DNA of 62,940 bases, from contig JAILGV010000087.1 in the NCBI GenBank assembly GCA_024696355.1, positions 1 through 62,940 of the forward strand, given 5' to 3'. This DNA is from Solobacterium sp. GTDB taxonomy: Bacteria; Bacillota_I; Bacilli_A; Erysipelotrichales; Erysipelotrichaceae. A program made the position numbers and the translations under genes. The number at the start of each line of letters is the position of its first letter. Position 1 is the first letter of the stretch. Under the pieces are notes generated by a model. The model saw only the letters and a program-made list of their open reading frames with translations, was not told where the DNA came from and searched no databases. Below are positions 52,903 through 62,834 of this stretch, piece after piece.

Positions 52903-53592
52903 ATGGAAAAGATAAAGGACATGCCCGAACAGGAACGCCCGCGGGAAAAGGCAATGAAATACGGCATTGACACACTGAGCAGCAGGGAACTGGTCGCTGT
53001 GATACTGCGCTGCGGAAACCGCAGGCAGTCAGCTCTTGAACTTGCTTCTGTGCTGATCAGAGATGCCGGAGGTCTCAGGGGACTGGCTCAAAAGAGTTTT
53101 GAAGATCTCTCGGTGATTCCGGGAATCAGCAGGCTGAATGCACTGCAGATCAAGGCTGCCCTGGAACTGGGCAGACGGGTTGCCTATGAAGAGATTCAGC
53201 GCACAGATGTTGTGAAAAGTCCGACGGATATGCATTTGTGGCTGAAGCAGCATCTGGGATTTAAAAATCAGGAGGAATTTATGGTGATTTATCTTGACCG
53301 TGCACACTGCATCATACACTCCGAAGTTCTTTTCAGGGGCACGGCTGATAAAGCAGTTGTTTCACCTGCAGATGTTTTCCGCAGGAGTCTTCTTCTGAAT
53401 GCGGCGTGCATTATGCTCGTGCACAATCATCCCGGCGGATCTCTCAGCCCCAGCCGTGAGGATATCACGCTGACCGAACGTATGATCAGCTGCGGGAAAA
53501 TGATGAATATTGAAGTTCTTGATCATCTGATTGTTTCCTCTTCCGGGGTATTCAGCTTGAGGGGAAACGGATTTGCATTCAGGAATACTTGA
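52903..53592 (+). CDS. radC: RadC-family JAMM protein
   Basis: 229 residues. An N-terminal helix-hairpin-helix region (LSVIPGISRLNALQIKAALELGRR) precedes a JAMM metal site with VHNHPGGSLSPSRED and the preceding Glu. The DNA-repair role once assigned to RadC is doubtful and the true function is unknown. GGGAGGAAAAAGTAT precedes the ATG. The gene starts the segment leading to polA. Confidence 0.93.
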   Translation: MEKIKDMPEQERPREKAMKYGIDTLSSRELVAVILRCGNRRQSALELASVLIRDAGGLRGLAQKSFEDLSVIPGISRLNALQIKAALELGRRVAYEEIQRTDVVKSPTDMHLWLKQHLGFKNQEEFMVIYLDRAHCIIHSEVLFRGTADKAVVSPADVFRRSLLLNAACIMLVHNHPGGSLSPSREDITLTERMISCGKMMNIEVLDHLIVSSSGVFSLRGNGFAFRNT

Positions 53593-53639
53593 GCCGTTTG
53601 TTTCTGTGATATAATTTTACAGGTCAGGAGGGATACTGC

Positions 53640-54710
53640 ATGAAAAATAAGATTTGCAGAGTTTTATCTTTATTCCTTCTTTTCATGTCTTTGAACGGCT
53701 GTTCCCAGCAGAAGTATAAAATTGCCTATACCGTTTATCCTGTCGGATTCCTTGCGGAAAGCCTTTCTTCTGATATTGTCACTGCAGAATCCATACAGTC
53801 CAATACGATTGTGCAGAGAGCCGCCGTCAAAGATAATTTCGAAGAGATTCTGGAAAATTCAGCTGTCTTTCTTCATATCGGACAGCTTGAGCCATATATG
53901 ACGATGTATGCATCTAAATTCAATTCGCTTGCTTCGTCAAGAATCGATCTTTCCAGCATGAATGCCGTATATGATTTTCAGAGGTATACGCAGGTCGTCA
54001 CAGACGGTGAGGTCACATATGTCGAAAGCCCTTATTACAGGGGAACAGAATTTGCTCTTGTAGATACGGACGACAAGGACCTGTATCTCTGGACTGATCC
54101 GATTGCCATGCTTTCCATGGCCAAGGATATCCGGGACTGGCTTCTCACTGCATATCCTGACGATGCCGCGGTAATCAGCGAACGCTATACGATTCTTGAA
54201 AATGAACTGATCAATCTGGACGCCCAGTATCAGGCAATCGCCACTAGCAATGAGAAAAACAATAAAGTGATCCGTTTTGTGTCAATGACGCCGAGTTTCG
54301 GCAACTGGCAGAAGACATACGGATTCCAGGTATATCCGATCATATTGTCGAAATACGGGGCATTGCCGAATGAACAGCAGCTTGCACTAATTGAAAAGCG
54401 CATTCAGGATGACGGTGTAAAGTATATTGTCTATGAGCCGAACATGACGAGGGACATGATTGAACTGTTTAACCGCGTGGAAGATGATCTTTCGCTTACC
54501 CGGGTTGAGCTCAGCAATCTGTCTTCTCTGACCGAAAGCGAGGAAGCTGCCGGCAAGGATTATCTTTCCGTAATGTACGAGAATCTGACGGTGCTTGAGA
54601 CAATGGTTGAAGACAGGCCTACGGTGACGGTTGCGGAACAGGAAAGCGTGCAGGAGGAGGAAATGCCTGCACCGACTTCGCTTGAAGATCTGATTGAAAC
54701 AAAAGACTGA
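53640..54710 (+). CDS. ZnuA/TroA-like lipoprotein, degenerate
   Basis: 356 residues with a lipobox MSLNGC near residue 22. The fold markers of metal-binding ABC solute receptors are seen: IAYTVYPVGFLAESL at the mature start, FLHIGQLEPYM, LYLWTDPIAMLSMAKDI (in place of the usual DPHVWLSP) and VKYIVYEPNM. The histidines that normally bind zinc or manganese are missing, and there is no permease or ATPase gene beside it. An acidic tail (QEEEMPAPTS) is extra. AGGAGGGATACTGC precedes the ATG. It may bind another ligand or have a structural role. Confidence 0.65.
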   Translation: MKNKICRVLSLFLLFMSLNGCSQQKYKIAYTVYPVGFLAESLSSDIVTAESIQSNTIVQRAAVKDNFEEILENSAVFLHIGQLEPYMTMYASKFNSLASSRIDLSSMNAVYDFQRYTQVVTDGEVTYVESPYYRGTEFALVDTDDKDLYLWTDPIAMLSMAKDIRDWLLTAYPDDAAVISERYTILENELINLDAQYQAIATSNEKNNKVIRFVSMTPSFGNWQKTYGFQVYPIILSKYGALPNEQQLALIEKRIQDDGVKYIVYEPNMTRDMIELFNRVEDDLSLTRVELSNLSSLTESEEAAGKDYLSVMYENLTVLETMVEDRPTVTVAEQESVQEEEMPAPTSLEDLIETKD

Positions 54711-54715
54711 TGATG

Positions 54716-54739
54716 CATGCCGGGGAACCGGCATGTTTT
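54716..54739 (+). terminator. Hairpin between the lipoprotein gene and polA
   Basis: CATGCCGG, GGAA loop, CCGGCATG, then TTTTG. It fills the gap before the polA ribosome site, so it could attenuate read-through into polA. Confidence 0.6.
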
Positions 54740-54755
54740 GAAGACAGGGGGTTTT

Positions 54756-57359
54756 ATGAGAAAGCTGTTGGTTGTAGACGGAAACGGAATGCTGTTCAGG
54801 GCATATTATGCCACTGCCTACGGACATGCAATGACCAGTTCCAAGGGAATTCCGACAAATGCCGTATTCGGATTTGCAAACATGATGCAGAAGGCAATTG
54901 ACCTGATCGGGCCGGATGCCGTGCTTGTTGCGTTTGATGCGGGCAAACATACATTCAGGCATGAACTGTATGCCGACTATAAGGGAGGCAGAAGGGAAAC
55001 ACCCGAAGACCTGATTCCGCAGTTCGGGCTGGCAAGGGATTATCTTGATGCATATCACATCAAATGGGTGGAATGCCCTGATATAGAGGCAGATGATCTG
55101 ATCGGAACAATGTCGAGAAATTCGGAAGGCTATCATACGACAATCCTGACTTCCGATCATGACATGCTTCAGCTGATTGATGCGGATACGACGGTAATGC
55201 TGATGAAAAAGGGAATTACCGACATGGAGGAAATGACCCCTGAAGCTCTGAAGGAACAGATGGGAATTGTTCCGCTTCAGATTATTGATATGAAAGGCCT
55301 GATGGGCGACCACTCAGACAATATCCCGGGAATCCCGGGTGTCGGTGAAAAGACGGCGCTGAAGCTGCTGAATGAATACGGCACCGTGGAAAATGTCCTT
55401 GAAAATGCCGCCGGCATCAAGGGTGCACTCGGAAAAAAGATCCAGGCGGGCAGGGAAAGTGCGCTGCTTTCGAAAAAACTGGCAACCATCAGAACCGATG
55501 TGCCGCTGGACTTTACTGCGGATGAATGCACTTTCCGTCCTGATTACGGTGCTCTGATCAGATATTTCGAGTCACTGGACATGAAAAGCATGATCAGACG
55601 CTATGAGGATCTCATGGCTGCGGAAGGTGTGCAGGAAACACCGGCGTGTGCCGTGACATTTGAAGCAGTGAAAAAATGTCCCAAAGAGATGCTGAACGGC
55701 CGCACTGCCGTATATGTTAATGCCGGCAGGGAACCGTTCTATCTTGCGGAAGCTCTGGGAATTGCACTGTCCGACGGAAACAGGGCAGTTTATATGACGC
55801 TCGAAGATGCGGAAAACGACGCTGAACTGAACGATTATCTGGCAAATGCTGAAATTATCGGTTTTGACATCAAGCGGAATATTCATATCATCAGCCGTAC
55901 CGGACTGAAAATCAACTTTGCCGAAGATGCGATGATACTTGCTTCTCTTGCTGATTCGACTCTGACGGGCATTGACAGGATTTTTGATGCATACGGACTG
56001 ACAACTTCATCAAAATATGAAGATGTATTCGGAACACCGGCGCGGCCGAAGCTTCCCGATGCCGCAGAGGAAGCCAGGTTCTGCTGTGAATCCTGCATGA
56101 ATATTATGAAATTATATCTGGAAGCCGATGCGAAGGTGAAGGAATACGGAATGGAGAATCTGTACCGCAGCATGGAGCTTCCCCTGACTTATATCCTGCG
56201 TGAAATGGAAGATGAAGGTGTCCGCTGCGATGCCGGAGTTCTTGCCGCAATCAGCGCTGATATGAAAGTTAAGATTGATGACCTGCAGGCAAAAATATAC
56301 GAGGAGGCGGGTCTGTCTTTCAACATCAATTCACCGAAGCAGCTTGCTGAAGTTCTCTATGACAGACTGGAGCTCCCTTCGGGAAAAAAGAGAAGCACCA
56401 GTGCGGATGTGCTTGAAAAACTGCAGGGATTCCATCCGATTATCGAGCATCTGCTTTCCTATCGGAAACTGCAGAAAATATACAGTACTTATGCAGAAGG
56501 ACTGCAGAAATATATCTGCCGTGACGGCAAAATTCATACACTGTACAATCAGTGCGTTACCCAGACCGGAAGACTGTCTTCAAGTGAACCGAACCTTCAG
56601 AATATCAGTGTCAGGGACGAACAGGGGAAAATGATCAGAAAAGCGTTCAAGCCGGAACAGGATCATGTTCTTCTTTCCTCGGACTACCATCAGATCGAGC
56701 TGCGCATGCTGGCAAGCATGGCAGATGAAAAATCCATGATTGACGCTTTTGTGTCGGGCATCGACATTCATACCAAGACAGCAATGGATATCTTCGGGGT
56801 GGACAATCCCGAAGATGTCACCGGACAGGAAAGACGAAGGGCAAAAACCGTCAACTTCGGAATTGTATACGGAATCTCTGATTTCGGACTGGCTGAACAG
56901 CTTGGCATTTCAAGAAGAGAAGCAGCTGAGTTCATTGAAACATATTACGAAAAGTATCCCGGCATCCGGACTTATATGGAATCCATTGTAAAAGGATGTG
57001 AGGAGAAGGGATACGTCACAACGCTGTGCGGCCGGAGAAGGGACATTCCGCAGATTCATGACAAGAACCGTATGATCCGTGAATTCGGAAAGCGCGCTGC
57101 CATGAACGCACCGATTCAGGGAAGTGCCGCAGACCTGATCAAGATTGCCATGATCGATATTGACCGGGTGATGAAGGAAAAGAAAGTGAAATCCAGAATG
57201 ATCCTGCAGGTGCATGATGAACTGATTTTTGATGTGCCGAAGGATGAAGTTGATCTGATGAAGCAGATTGTGGAGGAAGGCATGGTCAATGCCATGAAAC
57301 TGAAAGTTCCGCTGACTGTTGAATGCTCCGTCGGTTCAGACTGGTATGAGGCCAAATAA
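54756..57359 (+). CDS. polA: DNA polymerase I
   Basis: 867 residues; the start at 54756 follows AGGGGGTTTT. It contains a 5'-3' exonuclease domain (about 1-290: VDGNGMLFRAYYA, VECPDIEADDLIG, GDHSDNIPGIPGVGEKTA) and a middle region (about 300-460) of the 3'-5' exonuclease fold lacking the DEDD catalytic acids, so no proofreading, as in many Firmicutes. The polymerase domain has motif A SSDYHQIELRMLA (His where Ser is usual), motif B RRRAKTVNFGIVYGIS and motif C LQVHDELIFD. It fills gaps and removes RNA primers. The stop overlaps the fpg start by one base. Confidence 0.96.
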   Translation: MRKLLVVDGNGMLFRAYYATAYGHAMTSSKGIPTNAVFGFANMMQKAIDLIGPDAVLVAFDAGKHTFRHELYADYKGGRRETPEDLIPQFGLARDYLDAYHIKWVECPDIEADDLIGTMSRNSEGYHTTILTSDHDMLQLIDADTTVMLMKKGITDMEEMTPEALKEQMGIVPLQIIDMKGLMGDHSDNIPGIPGVGEKTALKLLNEYGTVENVLENAAGIKGALGKKIQAGRESALLSKKLATIRTDVPLDFTADECTFRPDYGALIRYFESLDMKSMIRRYEDLMAAEGVQETPACAVTFEAVKKCPKEMLNGRTAVYVNAGREPFYLAEALGIALSDGNRAVYMTLEDAENDAELNDYLANAEIIGFDIKRNIHIISRTGLKINFAEDAMILASLADSTLTGIDRIFDAYGLTTSSKYEDVFGTPARPKLPDAAEEARFCCESCMNIMKLYLEADAKVKEYGMENLYRSMELPLTYILREMEDEGVRCDAGVLAAISADMKVKIDDLQAKIYEEAGLSFNINSPKQLAEVLYDRLELPSGKKRSTSADVLEKLQGFHPIIEHLLSYRKLQKIYSTYAEGLQKYICRDGKIHTLYNQCVTQTGRLSSSEPNLQNISVRDEQGKMIRKAFKPEQDHVLLSSDYHQIELRMLASMADEKSMIDAFVSGIDIHTKTAMDIFGVDNPEDVTGQERRRAKTVNFGIVYGISDFGLAEQLGISRREAAEFIETYYEKYPGIRTYMESIVKGCEEKGYVTTLCGRRRDIPQIHDKNRMIREFGKRAAMNAPIQGSAADLIKIAMIDIDRVMKEKKVKSRMILQVHDELIFDVPKDEVDLMKQIVEEGMVNAMKLKVPLTVECSVGSDWYEAK

Positions 57360-58165
57360 TGCCTGAGCTGCCGGAAGTTGAAACAGTTGTCAGAACGCTT
57401 GAAAGGCAGATCGCCGGTGAAAAGATCCTTTCAGTAACTGTCCGCTGTCCGAAAATGATTGAATGCGGCATATCCTCATTCACTGAGCAGCTGACAGGTC
57501 AGAGTTTCCGCGGATTTTCAAGAAGAGGCAAATATCTGCTGTTCACGATGGATGACTGCATCCTCGTATGTCATCTGAGGATGGAAGGAAAATTTTATAT
57601 TCAGAATGATGATGAGCCGCTGAGCAGGCATGTCCACGTGATTTTTCAGCTGGAAAACGGAAGACAGCTGCGCTATCATGACACAAGACAGTTCGGAAGA
57701 ATGACGGTTCTTCCGAAGACATATGATTTCACGAATTTTCATGATCTCGGACCGGAGCCTTTCGACGGGGAATTTAATACCGACTATATAAAATGCTATA
57801 TTAAGAACAGGAGGATTCCGGTTAAATCGCTTCTTCTGGAACAGTCATTTACTGCGGGGATCGGAAACATCTACGCAGATGAAATTCTGTTTGCGGCAAA
57901 AGTGCGGCCGGGAAGAAGCTGTGCACGGGTTACGGTTAAGGAATGGCAGGCAATTATTGACAGTTCCAGAGATATTCTTTCAAAGGCGGTCGCAGCCGGC
58001 GGAACAACCATCAGGTCCTATACATCATCACTGGGCGTTACCGGGCTGTTTCAGCTGGACTGTATGGTGCACACGAAGAAAAAGTGCCGCATATGCGGAA
58101 GTGATATAAAAATGAAGAGGATCGGGTCCAGAAGCAGTTATTACTGCCCGAAATGTCAGAAATAA
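57359..58165 (+). CDS. fpg: Formamidopyrimidine-DNA glycosylase
   Basis: 268 residues (mutM). Excises oxidised purines. The mature N-terminus PELPEVETV provides catalytic Pro2 and Glu3; the loop RRGKYLLF has the beta-elimination Lys; QSFTAGIGNIYADE and the zinc finger CRICG...YYCPKCQK complete the family features. It overlaps polA by one base, so repair synthesis and lesion excision are co-expressed. Confidence 0.96.
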   Translation: MPELPEVETVVRTLERQIAGEKILSVTVRCPKMIECGISSFTEQLTGQSFRGFSRRGKYLLFTMDDCILVCHLRMEGKFYIQNDDEPLSRHVHVIFQLENGRQLRYHDTRQFGRMTVLPKTYDFTNFHDLGPEPFDGEFNTDYIKCYIKNRRIPVKSLLLEQSFTAGIGNIYADEILFAAKVRPGRSCARVTVKEWQAIIDSSRDILSKAVAAGGTTIRSYTSSLGVTGLFQLDCMVHTKKKCRICGSDIKMKRIGSRSSYYCPKCQK

Positions 58166-58171
58166 AGATTT

Positions 58172-58780
58172 ATGAAAAAGATAGCAATTACCGGAACAAT
58201 CGGATCCGGAAAAACAACTGTTGGGATTTTGCTGAGAAGAAGGCGTCTTCCGGTTTTTAATGCGGATCAGTACAGCCGCATGCTTCTGCAGAAAACTCAT
58301 CCTGCCTACAGGGAAATTACAGAGGTGTTTACGGATCATATCCTGGATGAAACAGGGGAGATTGACCGTAAAAAGCTTGCCGGTGAAATATTCGGGGATG
58401 AAGAAAAACGGAAGAAGCTGAATGAAATCACGCACGGATATATAAAGAAAGGCCTGCTTGAGTTTTTTGAATATCATAAGGATGCACCGCTGGTATTTGC
58501 CGAGATACCTCTGCTTTATGAAGCAGGATGGGACGTTCTGTTTGATGAATGCGCAGTAATCACCTGCAGTGATGAGACGGCAGTCGGGAGACTGATGGAA
58601 TACAGGGATTTTACCCGTGAAGATGCGGAAAGCAGGCTGAAAAGCCAGATCGGGAAAAAAGAACAGATTGCCCGTGCGGACAGGGTCTTTTATAATGACG
58701 GTACGATCAAAGAACTGGACGAACAGATCGGCAGATGGATCTTTGAATTGCGGAGAGGCGGACATGGAACTCAGGCCTAA
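58172..58780 (+). CDS. coaE: Dephospho-CoA kinase
   Basis: 202 residues. Final step of coenzyme A synthesis. P-loop GTIGSGKTTVG, then VFNADQYSR, VFAEIPLLYEAGWD and the lid region RLMEYRDFTREDAESRLKSQ. It follows fpg by six bases. Its 3' end overlaps the dnaB-like gene by 17 bases. Confidence 0.94.
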   Translation: MKKIAITGTIGSGKTTVGILLRRRRLPVFNADQYSRMLLQKTHPAYREITEVFTDHILDETGEIDRKKLAGEIFGDEEKRKKLNEITHGYIKKGLLEFFEYHKDAPLVFAEIPLLYEAGWDVLFDECAVITCSDETAVGRLMEYRDFTREDAESRLKSQIGKKEQIARADRVFYNDGTIKELDEQIGRWIFELRRGGHGTQA

Positions 58781-59951
58781 GGATATCTACAGGGTGGAAT
58801 GCACGGATTTTCTCAGTGAGGACGCACTGACTTCTTTGCTGAGTCTTTATCAGCCGGTAGTCGGCAGAAACGCCGTCATATTTTATCTGACCCTTTACAG
58901 CGAAGGCAGAAGCCAGCATTCCCAGGAGAATCACGGCAGACTGTCGGCAGTGATGAATATGACAATGGATGAAATGGAGCGTGCCCGTATCCATCTCGAG
59001 GAATATCTGCTGGTCAGGACCTATGTCGAAGAAGGTGAAAGCCGAAGCAGCTATATCTACCGGCTTAATGCGCCGTTAAGTGCAAAGACATTCCTGTCGA
59101 GCCGTGAGCTGACGGCTGCGTTTGCGGCTGCTGTCGGTCAGAAAAACGCGGAGCTGTCCGTTTCCAAGTTTTCGGTCGGAACTCTGAATACGAGCGGATA
59201 TAAGGACATAACAAGAAAAATTACTACAAGACCCGTCAGCCGTGACTTTGATCCGACTGTTCAGTACAGCAAAGTACAGCCGAGATACAATTTTGATCCG
59301 GACCAGACGGAAATCAACTTTGACTATGAGCATTTTATCGCCACTACAAGCTCGCTTGTGTTTCCGGTTGAGCTGAGAACCCAGGAAAACCTGAAGCTGA
59401 TCGGAAAACTTGCCACAATATACGGACTTTCCGCTGACCGCATGCGTATTCTGGTATCAAGGGCGGTTAATATTGATTCCATGTCGTTTGACGATGAGAA
59501 ACTGAAACTGATGGCGGCCCGTTCAAAGCCTGATATTACGGAAGCGAAAGATCCGTATGCACTTCCGCCTGTATCATTCCTGCAGGCAAAGCAGAACGGC
59601 AGACCGGTCAGTCTTGCCGATAAAAAGATTCTGGAAAAACTGAGTATTGAATATCGTTTTTCAAATGAAGTTATCAATGTCATGATTGAATACATTCTGA
59701 AAATCAGTGACAACAAGCTGGTGGCTGCTTTTGTGGAAATGATTGCGGGAGAATGGGCAAGAAAGGATATTCAGACCAGAGAGCAGGCTGTCAGCGAGAC
59801 AAAAAAGAAGAATGCAAAATCTTCCGGCAGACGCAGGGAAGTTCTTCCGGAATATTACGGCCGCAAGGACAATGAGGAAGAGACTGCAGACAGCGAAGAA
59901 CTTGAAAAGGCGCAGGCTCTTCTGAGAAAGATGGGAAATTTAAATGGATAA
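58764..59951 (+). CDS. dnaB: Replication initiation / helicase-loading protein, DnaB type
   Basis: 395 residues; the start at 58764 follows GGAGAGGCGG. It resembles the Firmicute DnaB loader (not the helicase): an N-terminal winged-helix-like region (LSLYQPVVGRNAVIFYLTLYS), a middle section and a C-terminal DnaD/DnaB_2 domain (LSIEYRFSNEVINVMIEYIL...KIAGEWARK-like). It would help DnaI load the helicase at the origin. Overlaps with both neighbours support an operon. nrdR, often between coaE and dnaB, is absent here. Confidence 0.87.
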   Translation: MELRPKDIYRVECTDFLSEDALTSLLSLYQPVVGRNAVIFYLTLYSEGRSQHSQENHGRLSAVMNMTMDEMERARIHLEEYLLVRTYVEEGESRSSYIYRLNAPLSAKTFLSSRELTAAFAAAVGQKNAELSVSKFSVGTLNTSGYKDITRKITTRPVSRDFDPTVQYSKVQPRYNFDPDQTEINFDYEHFIATTSSLVFPVELRTQENLKLIGKLATIYGLSADRMRILVSRAVNIDSMSFDDEKLKLMAARSKPDITEAKDPYALPPVSFLQAKQNGRPVSLADKKILEKLSIEYRFSNEVINVMIEYILKISDNKLVAAFVEMIAGEWARKDIQTREQAVSETKKKNAKSSGRRREVLPEYYGRKDNEEETADSEELEKAQALLRKMGNLNG

Positions 59952-60858
59952 GGCTGTTTTTCAGATTCCTGATTTTGAACAGGATGAAAATGAAAAAAAG
60001 AACCTGATCGGTGCTCTGAGAAAAAATCCTTCAGTCAGAAAACTGATGGATAAAGAACAGATGCCTGAAGGTGTTTTAGCTGCGCGGGCATACACGTTCA
60101 AGAGGTGGCTGGATCAGGTGGAACCTTGCCGGGGATGCACTTCCCTGGAGGGATGCAGGCAGAAAAAGACCGGATACCGCATGGGGCTGAAGTATGACGG
60201 AATTCTTCTTGAAACTATGGAGGCATGCCCGTATCAGAGAGATATGGACAGGAAACAGTCTCATCTGGTCAATTATCTTGTTTCTGATCTGGGCAGAGAA
60301 ATGTCATGTGTCAGCTTTGAGAATATTGATCTTTCAAAGGGAGAGCCCGCGGGCTACATCAGTGCCGTCGCGGCAGCCACACAGGCGTGTCTGAGCGGAC
60401 AGGGGGTATATCTGTACGGCCCGATGGGCACCGGCAAAACATATCTGGCAGCGTGTGCATCAAATTACATGGCCAAAAACGGGAAGAAAGCTGCGTTTGT
60501 GCATTATCCGGCATTTACGGAAAGACTTTCCCAGCTTTATCGGACAGATGAATACAGAACGGAAGTGGATCGTATGCGTTATGCAGATATCCTTGTGATA
60601 GATGATATCGGCGCAGAGGAAGTGACAGACCGGAACAGAAGTGTTCTTCTGTCAGTACTCGACAGCAGAATGCAGAACAGAAAGATGACATGGTTTACAT
60701 CAAATGAAGATTTTAAAAGTCTGCTGAATCACTTCACTGTGACAAACAAGGGGAGTGATACTCTGGAGGCTGAGCGTCTGATGGAGCGGATCAAGGTTCT
60801 TGCAAAGCCGGTTTATGTTTCCGGAAAGGACCGCCGTCATCTTTTCGATGCAGAATAA
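59944..60858 (+). CDS. dnaI: Primosomal protein DnaI (helicase loader ATPase)
   Basis: 304 residues. The N-terminal domain has a zinc-type cysteine set (CRGCTSLEGC and CPYQRD), as in DnaI; the C-terminal AAA+ domain has Walker A YGPMGTGKTYLAA, Walker B ILVIDDIGAE, sensor 1 WFTSNEDF and an arginine-finger region RLMERIK. It loads the replicative helicase together with the DnaB-type protein encoded just upstream, which it overlaps by eight bases. Confidence 0.93.
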   Translation: MDKAVFQIPDFEQDENEKKNLIGALRKNPSVRKLMDKEQMPEGVLAARAYTFKRWLDQVEPCRGCTSLEGCRQKKTGYRMGLKYDGILLETMEACPYQRDMDRKQSHLVNYLVSDLGREMSCVSFENIDLSKGEPAGYISAVAAATQACLSGQGVYLYGPMGTGKTYLAACASNYMAKNGKKAAFVHYPAFTERLSQLYRTDEYRTEVDRMRYADILVIDDIGAEEVTDRNRSVLLSVLDSRMQNRKMTWFTSNEDFKSLLNHFTVTNKGSDTLEAERLMERIKVLAKPVYVSGKDRRHLFDAE

Positions 60859-60894
60859 TAATGATATGATGAACTTGGATTTGCGGAGGTTGTT

Positions 60895-61857
60895 ATGGTA
60901 AGGAAAATTGGAATATTAACATCCGGCGGAGACGCTCCGGGAATGAATGCAGCGATTCGTGCGGTCACAAGAACAGCCCTTCGAAACGGAATTGAAGTAA
61001 TCGGAGTGCATGACGGATACAGGGGACTTCTGGAAGGTACTTTTGAGAAACTCGAGAGAGGCTCCGTATCAAATATTCTTGACCGCGGCGGAACAGTGCT
61101 GGGGAGTGCCCGTCTTCCGGAATTCAAAGAAGATGAGATTCAGAACGCATGCGTACGCAATATGAGCCGCGAAGGAATTGATGCGCTTGTTGTTGTCGGA
61201 GGAGACGGCTCCTACAGAGGAGCACTGGCGCTGACAAAGAAAGGCATCAACTGTATCGGTCTGCCCGGGACAATCGACAATGATATTCCCGGTACGGACT
61301 TCACTATCGGCTTTGAAACTGCACTGAATACATGTGTTGAATGTGTAGATAAACTGAGAGATACAAGCTCTTCACACCAGAGATGTGCAATTGTTGAGGT
61401 TATGGGAAATCACTGCGGTGACCTGGCGCTTTATACAGCGATCAGCTGCGGCGCGGAGATGGTGATATCGCCGGAAACCGGATACGATGAGCTTGAAGTT
61501 CTGGAACGTCTGCGCTATCTCAGCGAAGCGGTCCATAAGCGTCACGCACTTGTCATTATTTCCGAAAAGATCACGGATGTGTCCGCTCTGGCCAAGAAGG
61601 TTTCGCTGAACACATCGTTCAGCGGCAGAGCCACTGTTCTCGGACATATTCAGCGCGGCGGAAGTCCTGTGCCCAGAGACCGAATGCTGGCAAGCAGAAT
61701 GGGTGAAAAAGCGGTTGATCTTCTTATGGAGGGGATCGGCGGACACTGCGTCGGCATTATCGACAATAAGATTACATCTATGCCGATTGAGGAAGCTCTG
61801 GAAAGACCTCGTTCAAGCAGAAAGCGTCTTTACAGACTCTTTGACAGACTGGTATAA
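60895..61857 (+). CDS. pfkA: 6-phosphofructokinase
   Basis: 320 residues, the ATP-dependent bacterial type. LTSGGDAPGMNAAIRA binds ATP, VVVGGDGSYRGA has the Gly-Asp-Gly-Ser loop of the ATP rather than the PPi enzymes, PGTIDNDIPGTDFTIGF is the catalytic site, and IVEVMGNHCGDLAL and GHIQRGGSP bind fructose 6-phosphate. GCGGAGG precedes the ATG. The main regulated step of glycolysis; pyk does not follow directly, as a terminator intervenes. Confidence 0.97.
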   Translation: MVRKIGILTSGGDAPGMNAAIRAVTRTALRNGIEVIGVHDGYRGLLEGTFEKLERGSVSNILDRGGTVLGSARLPEFKEDEIQNACVRNMSREGIDALVVVGGDGSYRGALALTKKGINCIGLPGTIDNDIPGTDFTIGFETALNTCVECVDKLRDTSSSHQRCAIVEVMGNHCGDLALYTAISCGAEMVISPETGYDELEVLERLRYLSEAVHKRHALVIISEKITDVSALAKKVSLNTSFSGRATVLGHIQRGGSPVPRDRMLASRMGEKAVDLLMEGIGGHCVGIIDNKITSMPIEEALERPRSSRKRLYRLFDRLV

Positions 61858-61889
61858 ATCTGTATTTTTACTGAAATCTGTGACAGATG

Positions 61890-61920
61890 AAAAGCTGAAT
61901 GCATGCATTCAGCTTTTTTT
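61890..61920. terminator. pfkA terminator
   Basis: AAAAGCTGAAT, a GCATGC loop and ATTCAGCTTTT form a perfect palindrome with a seven-T tract: strong for pfkA. The convergent Nudix gene could use it too, with a shorter T run. Confidence 0.92.
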
Positions 61921-61938
61921 GCAGGAACAGATCTGTGC

Positions 61939-62589
61939 TTAATGTTTCCAGAATCCGCTGACAAACCACATCAGACATGTCCACGTATAAGTGGAATAAT
62001 ACAGTCCGTTTTCGTCACAGCCGTTCATGATCAGCTGCTTTGCCTGTTCTGCGTCAACGAGGACAAATCCGTCAAACATTTCCATTTCCTCCGTGCCGGA
62101 ATTATTCAGCACGGAGAGATCATCGAGAGTGACTGTGATGCATGCCAGGGCATTGCTTTCATCGGTCATGCCCGGTGAAGAGAAAAGCAGGGGATTGATG
62201 ATCTCTGCCCGGTCGCTATCCTTCACCCTGATTCCGGTCTCCTCGAAAACCTCCCGTTTTGCGGCATTTAATGCTGCGTCGCTTTTGCCGTAATCCTGCG
62301 GATCAATCAGTCCGGCGGGAGGGCAGAGAATGAATCTTCCGCACGGATACCGGAATTCTCTCTGCATCAGGAGACGTTCGGGTTCATCTTCTGTCTTAAC
62401 GATCAGGCAGACAGTAACAGCGTCCGGTGTCATTGATCTGAACTCTTCATCACTTTTTAAGGCAGGGAGTCTGTCGGCTGTTCTTCTGGTGGCATTGTAA
62501 TAATGTTTTCCTTCTTCTTTCAGAAGGTCGAATATTCTTATAAATTTTGAACTGAATAATTCTGTTATCGTTTCTTCTGTGATTTTCAT
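61939..62589 (-). CDS. Nudix hydrolase, ADP-ribose pyrophosphatase-like
   Basis: 216 residues; the start at 62589 follows ACGGAGAAAAAC. The Nudix box AAKREVFEETGI is intact in its metal-binding half, while the segment before it (AGLIDPQDYGKSDAAL) is longer than the consensus. FRYPCGRFILCPPAGLID resembles the sugar-nucleotide-binding loop of ADP-ribose pyrophosphatases. It would cleave a nucleoside diphosphate derivative; the exact substrate is open. A different Nudix protein is encoded at 9372-9941. Confidence 0.85.
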   Translation of the reverse strand: MKITEETITELFSSKFIRIFDLLKEEGKHYYNATRRTADRLPALKSDEEFRSMTPDAVTVCLIVKTEDEPERLLMQREFRYPCGRFILCPPAGLIDPQDYGKSDAALNAAKREVFEETGIRVKDSDRAEIINPLLFSSPGMTDESNALACITVTLDDLSVLNNSGTEEMEMFDGFVLVDAEQAKQLIMNGCDENGLYYSTYTWTCLMWFVSGFWKH

Positions 62590-62834
62590 GTTTTTCTCCG
62601 TATACAAGAGTATTTTAAAACAGCCGGCAGATAATGTCATTAAAACGGAAGAATTCACTGCCGTGTGCGTGCAGAACCGTGAATGAACAACTCGGACAGT
62701 GACCGCTTTTATGGCTGTCACAGTTAGCAGATATGCTGAAAAAATGACAAAAAAATATTTTCATATTTATGTATATTACTTTATAAAATTGATAAAAACC
62801 GCATAAATACGCGGAATTTGTCAATCAAAAAGAA

